NCBI GenBank assembly: GCA_963693085.1
Contig: OY856410.1
Location: 886,504,335 to 886,568,334, forward strand
Length of the DNA stretch: 64,000 nucleotides
DNA from: Alisma plantago-aquatica
Taxonomy: Eukaryota; Streptophyta; Magnoliopsida; Alismatales; Alismataceae
Reading direction: 5' to 3'
A program made the translations under genes and the position numbers. How positions within the stretch are numbered: position 1 is the first letter of the stretch; every line of letters begins with the position of its first letter. Below are positions 59,830 through 64,000 of this stretch, piece by piece. The notes below the pieces were generated by a model. That model did not search any database, was not told the origin of the DNA, and saw nothing but the letters and a program-made list of their open reading frames with translations.

Positions 59830-60815
59830 CTGACGAGCGTTGGTTTGTCATAATTGGAAAGCTTCCGCATCTGTTTCAGAAGAAGCAAATTCAATGCACA
59901 GGCAGCCCGGTAAATACTCTTTTACCTTTGGCTGGTGCTGCCTTCTTTTTAACTCTCGCTCCCCATGTAACTGTTACTATCATCCAATTAAAGACCAGCT
60001 CTCCATCTCCATTTCCCACAGCGCCATATTTGCCGGGAACAGGACCAGCAAACCCCAGAGAGCCCCTTCCTAGTATACCTCTCTCTCCTTGCTTGTTTTG
60101 CTTCAGAGGAATCTTAAATCCTTGGGAAAGGCTTGAAAGGGATCGGGGAAGTGGGCTCTCAGGTATGCCCTACTTGTCTGCTTGCCATGAACGGACTCCA
60201 CTAGATGGGCCATTGGGATAGGGATGCAAAAAGAATCTTTCCCGCTTTCAGGAGCGTGCTTGACAGTCCCATGCAGCAAACTGGCTTCTTGGTCAGCTGA
60301 AGGCACTAGTTTTGGGGATTCTCTAGTTAATACTTGCTTTACTTACCTTCCCGCGCTCTCATTCTCTCTCTCTCCCTCTTTTCAGTCACCAGCTATAACT
60401 GCACACTCTGTGGACTGCTACATCTGGTCTTTACCTGACGGTGTTTCTACTGCGGGGCTGCGTTTAAATGAGAAGTAGCTGAGAAGCATCCAAGATCCCA
60501 ATCTGCATAGGCGCGTCTGACGTTCAATGTCGAAGCAATTGTGAACACCTACCATCTTACCTTAAAGAGAACACTAGAATCTTACTCTGTTTTATTGCTC
60601 TGTAACCTCTGCGTTTACGTCTACTAGCATCCTTGTCAACCAGCTGGCTGTTCTCTATACCAGTTGTATACTGGCTTCTTCCTGCCCCCCATCCAATTTG
60701 AACTTGCCGGTCAGCGTATGGGTGATTCAACTTAGCAACGGGTCTCCGGAGACAGGCAGCTTTTCTTTTATGTTGAGTACCTCACTACCCCGCCCCCCGC
60801 CCCCCCCCCCCCCAA
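59830..60815. other. Mitochondrial-like tract (candidate NUMT)
   Basis: Base composition jumps to near-balanced GC between AT-rich neighbours, with the texture of plant mitochondrial intergenic DNA. Open frames (77-97 codons) overlap on both strands and carry no known mitochondrial protein motif. A C-rich tract (60788-60813) lies at its right edge. Edges are judged from composition. I cannot confirm it without a search. Confidence 0.35.
60788..60813. repeat. Poly-C tract
   Basis: C-run broken by two G, the last 14 bases pure C. Confidence 0.9.
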
Positions 60816-61071
60816 CTAGTGTTTAGTTGCCCATACGTTCAAAATAAAAAGGGAAGTCCTCTATAAACTTACAACTTTTTTTCTTCTGTTAATGATGTTG
60901 CAATGCTAGCATATTTACATTGCGCTTCTTTTGCCTGTGGTAAACAGATCAATAGATGTTCTGATGAAGCCATTGTAGGGAAAAGATATATAAAATCTAA
61001 TCTGAGTTTACGGTATTACCTTGAGTGCGTGCATGAGTGAGTCTAACTTTCAGGTAGATGGACCATGTTAT

Positions 61072-61359
61072 CAGTGGCGGATCTAAAGGGTGGCTGAAGC
61101 TTCCCTCTCAAATCAAAATAGATGGTATCTATACATCTATAGCATAGATAAGTACTGTATATATTACTCTTTTATGATATAAATACAAATAAGTTGGTAG
61201 TTGAGTTGGTTCTAGAATACTATTTGTTGACAATTAACCCAGATTTGAATCTCAACTATAGTTTTTATCCAACCCACTCTACTCAGCCTCCCCGACTATA
61301 ATTCATACTTACACTTCTAGACTCAACCCTCCTACTCACATTCTTTTATTCCGCCCTTG
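61072..61359. mobile_element. 288-bp hAT-type MITE with 8-bp target-site duplication
   Basis: The left end CAGTGGCGGATCTAAAG and the right end, read as complement, CAAGGGCGGAATAAAAG form imperfect terminal inverted repeats. A perfect 8-bp duplication CATGTTAT flanks it (61064-61071 and 61360-61367). Eight-base duplications and CAGNGG-like ends mark the hAT superfamily. It is too short to encode a transposase. Confidence 0.78.
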
Positions 61360-61472
61360 CATGTTATATTTAATCTTAGTGGGTTTTTTCGCTAGAAGAA
61401 CTGCAGCTCTATTGGCTACTCTTGGTTTGTACGGACACGTCATTTTCATCTACATTACTAGTCGAACTCTCT

Positions 61473-61518
61473 GAAGAAAGAGTAGGTAACCACAAGAAGA
61501 AAGAGTAGGTAACCACAA
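61473..61518. repeat. Perfect 23-bp tandem duplication
   Basis: Two adjacent identical units starting GAAGAAAGAGTAGG, second unit at 61496. Confidence 0.9.
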
Positions 61519-61824
61519 AAAAGTTGTTATGTCTTGGGTCACACACTGTAGCCTCTCTGAAAATCAATTCGAGTGATAACAATTTATTACTCTGAATCCG
61601 AAGTGTAATCCAAGCAACTCAGAATGTTCTAGAGCTTGATATATGTAACATTACTGCTACCAACACTATTTTGCGAGACATAAGTCTGATGTCTAGAGCT
61701 TCCCGATATTATTAGTTAGTGGCGTACTTTGCGTGGGAGATCAATGTGCCATCTATTTTCATTTCCATATGTTCTTCAAGTATACAGTTTGACGTCTAAA
61801 CAGACCTTCATCCTCTAGTGTAGA

Positions 61825-64000
61825 TGTTACAGCCCGAAATTCATATCCATTTATATATTTAATGTAAATGATGTATAGTTAGGGTTGTATTTGAAAATTC
61901 CTAAATTTCTATGCTTTGTTTGGTTTGTGAGTGCAATTTCTCCAAAAACAAAGGATTTCAGATTTTTTTGTTTCCAGAATGAATAAAAGAACACAAGAAA
62001 TCTCAATGATTTAGGAGATCCTAAATATTAGACAAATAAGTAATTATGCATAATAATACCCTGAGTAACTAGATTACCAATATATGGGCAGCCAACGAGC
62101 TTGGTTGGGCCTCAATCCTGAGTAACTAGATTACCTGGGACTTATCTGCGTGACGAGGAATGTGGCATTCTCACCAAGTCGTCAATCCAGGATCGCACAG
62201 AGGGTAGTCATCGTCTACCTCTGATCCAAGTCATAAACACACCAGACCCCAACCTCACACTTGATCTCTCTCTCCTCCCCATCATTTTTGCTCAAACCAC
62301 TCCCATTAATATCCGGAGATAATATCGAATCCAACAAGATAAACCTCGCCCATTATGATTGTGGAATTTGAGAAAAACCCAATTCGAGGATAACTCTAGG
62401 ATTTAGACCATGAGAAATTGTCCTTGACACTCCACCTTACTATAAATAGGATACACTTAGCACCCTTGACCCCTCGTGCATCCAGAGCTACCCTCAATTG
62501 ATCACCACACATTCCCATCTTCCGCACCGAGTTTCACCCTATCGTTGGTGCTCCGCCACTTTCACCCTCAAACTCAAGGGCGTCTTAGGCCAATTTCCTT
62601 GGGAGGGAGCATCGTAAGAACCTTCTGAAGGTGCCTAGTGCATCTAGAGGTGAAAGAGAAGTCTCGACCACCTTTCCCCCAGTTGCAATACTAGAAGCTT
62701 GAGGAGCTTCACCAGGAGAGTGTCTCCTACCACCGCACCCCTAGAAGAAAGGTGGGAACTGCTCAGTACACATCCAGGAACCTCCTCGCAGCCTCGGATT
62801 TTGGAGTTGGTAGATACTTCTCAGGTTCCAAATCTTTGTCTTCTTCTTCTATTTTTAGACTTCTTGACCCCTCTTCTAACCCTCTCTATTGTCGTTCCTA
62901 GGTCGGTTGAGTTCGATAGAGTCGGGAGAAGATCACTAGATCATCATCCAAGACTGTCGTGCCCCAATGGCCAATACAACCATGGGGTTGACCCCATGAT
63001 CGACACCCTTCTCGGCTGGCGTGCATGTGGAACAATCCCAGGAGGGATTGAACCATATTGCCGACATCCATGTGACATTAATGTCATGGCGTAATGGACA
63101 TATGGGTCTTTTTCTCACGATTTAAATTGAGGTTTTTCACTCATGGATGTTTATATATCCGGATGATGTGGCAGTCTCTGATTGGCCAAAAAGTAGTTAA
63201 TCTTAAAAAAAAGAAAATTTAAGGTAACTCTAATGATAGTGAATATAAATATAAAATTGATCAAAAAATTATTTAGATTTCAAGAAAATAGGTTTCTTTG
63301 TCTAATTTTATCATCTATTCCAAAAGTATATAGTAATGCACACTTTGATGATATTCATGCATGTAAATCCTAATTTTATAAAATTAAGAATCATATTTTG
63401 ATTTCTTAATATCAATAAATGATGTTTGATCTAAGTTTATGAAAAGATATGATTAGACCTAATTGGGAAGTCTGGGTTCACATAATGAAAAATTAGGGTT
63501 TCCTAATTTATAAAGTATATATTGTAACAATTAGGGTTTGGGAAGCCTAACTCTAATGCAACCCTAATCTGACCAAAAATCTTGAACCTAAGGCATGAAC
63601 AGACCCCGGTATGATTTTGAGGACATAGAAATAATACTTGTAAGTTATAGGTTGATTTCTTGGTTGATTGATTTATCATGTTGATTAGATCCAAATCACT
63701 GATGGGGAAAGGCATGTGGTTACTTATTAATAACTACCTTATTGACTCCTAGTGTTTTTTAAAGTTTCACACATACTGAAATTAAATTGCTTGCTTGTTT
63801 TTTTAATTCCTACAACATTATAAGGCCCCTATGAGTATCACCTTATATAATAACAACTTTCTCAAAAACCACAGATGTAATCTCTAAAGGGATAGTTGAA
63901 GGAGGTAATACTCACTGGAAACTAAGGATGAGTCACTGGGGAAGTGGTCAAGATATTGTGGACGAAATGTGACCAAGTATAATGATGGATAGTCACAAAG
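61825..64000 (+). repeat. Probable LTR start, running off the window
   Basis: Begins TGTTACAGCCCGAAATTC, a typical start of plant gypsy LTRs. A TATA box (TATAAATAGG, 62441-62450) lies 617 bases in, followed by a C/T-rich leader-like stretch, similar in layout to C's LTR. A 19-bp direct repeat (62060-62078 and 62117-62135) lies inside. The 131-codon frame at 62699-63094 has no motif. No second LTR is in the window, so the call is tentative. Confidence 0.35.
62441..62450 (+). promoter_or_regulatory. TATA box (TATAAATAGG)
   Basis: Strong match to the plant consensus, placed as expected for an LTR core promoter if the surrounding LTR call is right. Confidence 0.45.

Noticed and set aside
62699..63094. 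131-codon frame near the right end
   Set aside because: No recognisable domain and it sits in a probable LTR; single exon with no support.

Overview
This is plant nuclear DNA. It has no intact host gene that I can recognise, a large block of LTR retrotransposons nested inside one another, plant chromovirus and Tat/Athila-type Ty3/gypsy proteins, plant-style primer-binding sites (tRNA-Met type, and the TGGCGCCGTTGCC type), an hAT-type MITE, and a tract that reads like plant mitochondrial DNA. The species cannot be told from the sequence. All coding capacity is retrotransposon-derived and broken by stops and frameshifts.

Layout. 1-9487 is AT-rich flank without a convincing gene; it carries one copy (3705-4915 plus 6551-6775) of a decayed repeat whose second copy lies in direct orientation at 57555-59630. 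From 9488 to about 56824 everything is explained by five insertions. F (minus strand, chromovirus-like) is the oldest. Its 3' LTR was hit by B (9691-28858, TSD ATATC). B's 5' LTR was hit by C (10902-22139, a Tekay/Del-like chromovirus with about 3.05-kb LTRs). F's 3' LTR was also hit by D (31526-47573, a solo LTR of about 4.1 kb, TSD GAAAC/GAAAT). D was hit by E (33116-45071, TSD CCGAT). F's internal region is 48544-53364. Its right-hand LTR is rearranged: a 1.28-kb block (55546-56824) is inverted and the LTR end is missing.

The elements. C has gag, protease, RT, RNase H, integrase and a chromodomain-like tail; its pol frame is open from 15680 to 19050 except for seven TGA/TAG stops, and a 73-bp GT-AG candidate intron (15607-15679) puts the gag and pol frames in register. 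B and E are pol-less Tat/Athila-lineage elements. B keeps gag and protease. E keeps gag, shows what looks like a pol-deletion scar (36841-36965), and then carries a 4-kb cargo: a protein with an Athila-ORF1/plant-transposon-like domain whose N-terminus reads MARTKQT (identical to the first residues of histone H3 including Met), a Pro/Ser-rich segment, and a Ulp1-like (C48) cysteine-protease domain with altered His and Asp positions.

Most unusual feature. B, E, D and F all carry dense arrays of short words built on CGATAC/GTATCG, in a different version in each family, many as hairpins and many keeping their CpG. B and E also share a stem-AGGA-stem hairpin just upstream of the polypurine tract, with different bases in the two stems but pairing kept. 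The right flank (56825-64000) holds repeat copy 2, a possible MITE inside it, the mitochondrial-like tract (about 59830-60815), a clean 288-bp hAT MITE with an 8-bp TSD (61072-61359), and probably the start of another LTR (61825 to the window end).
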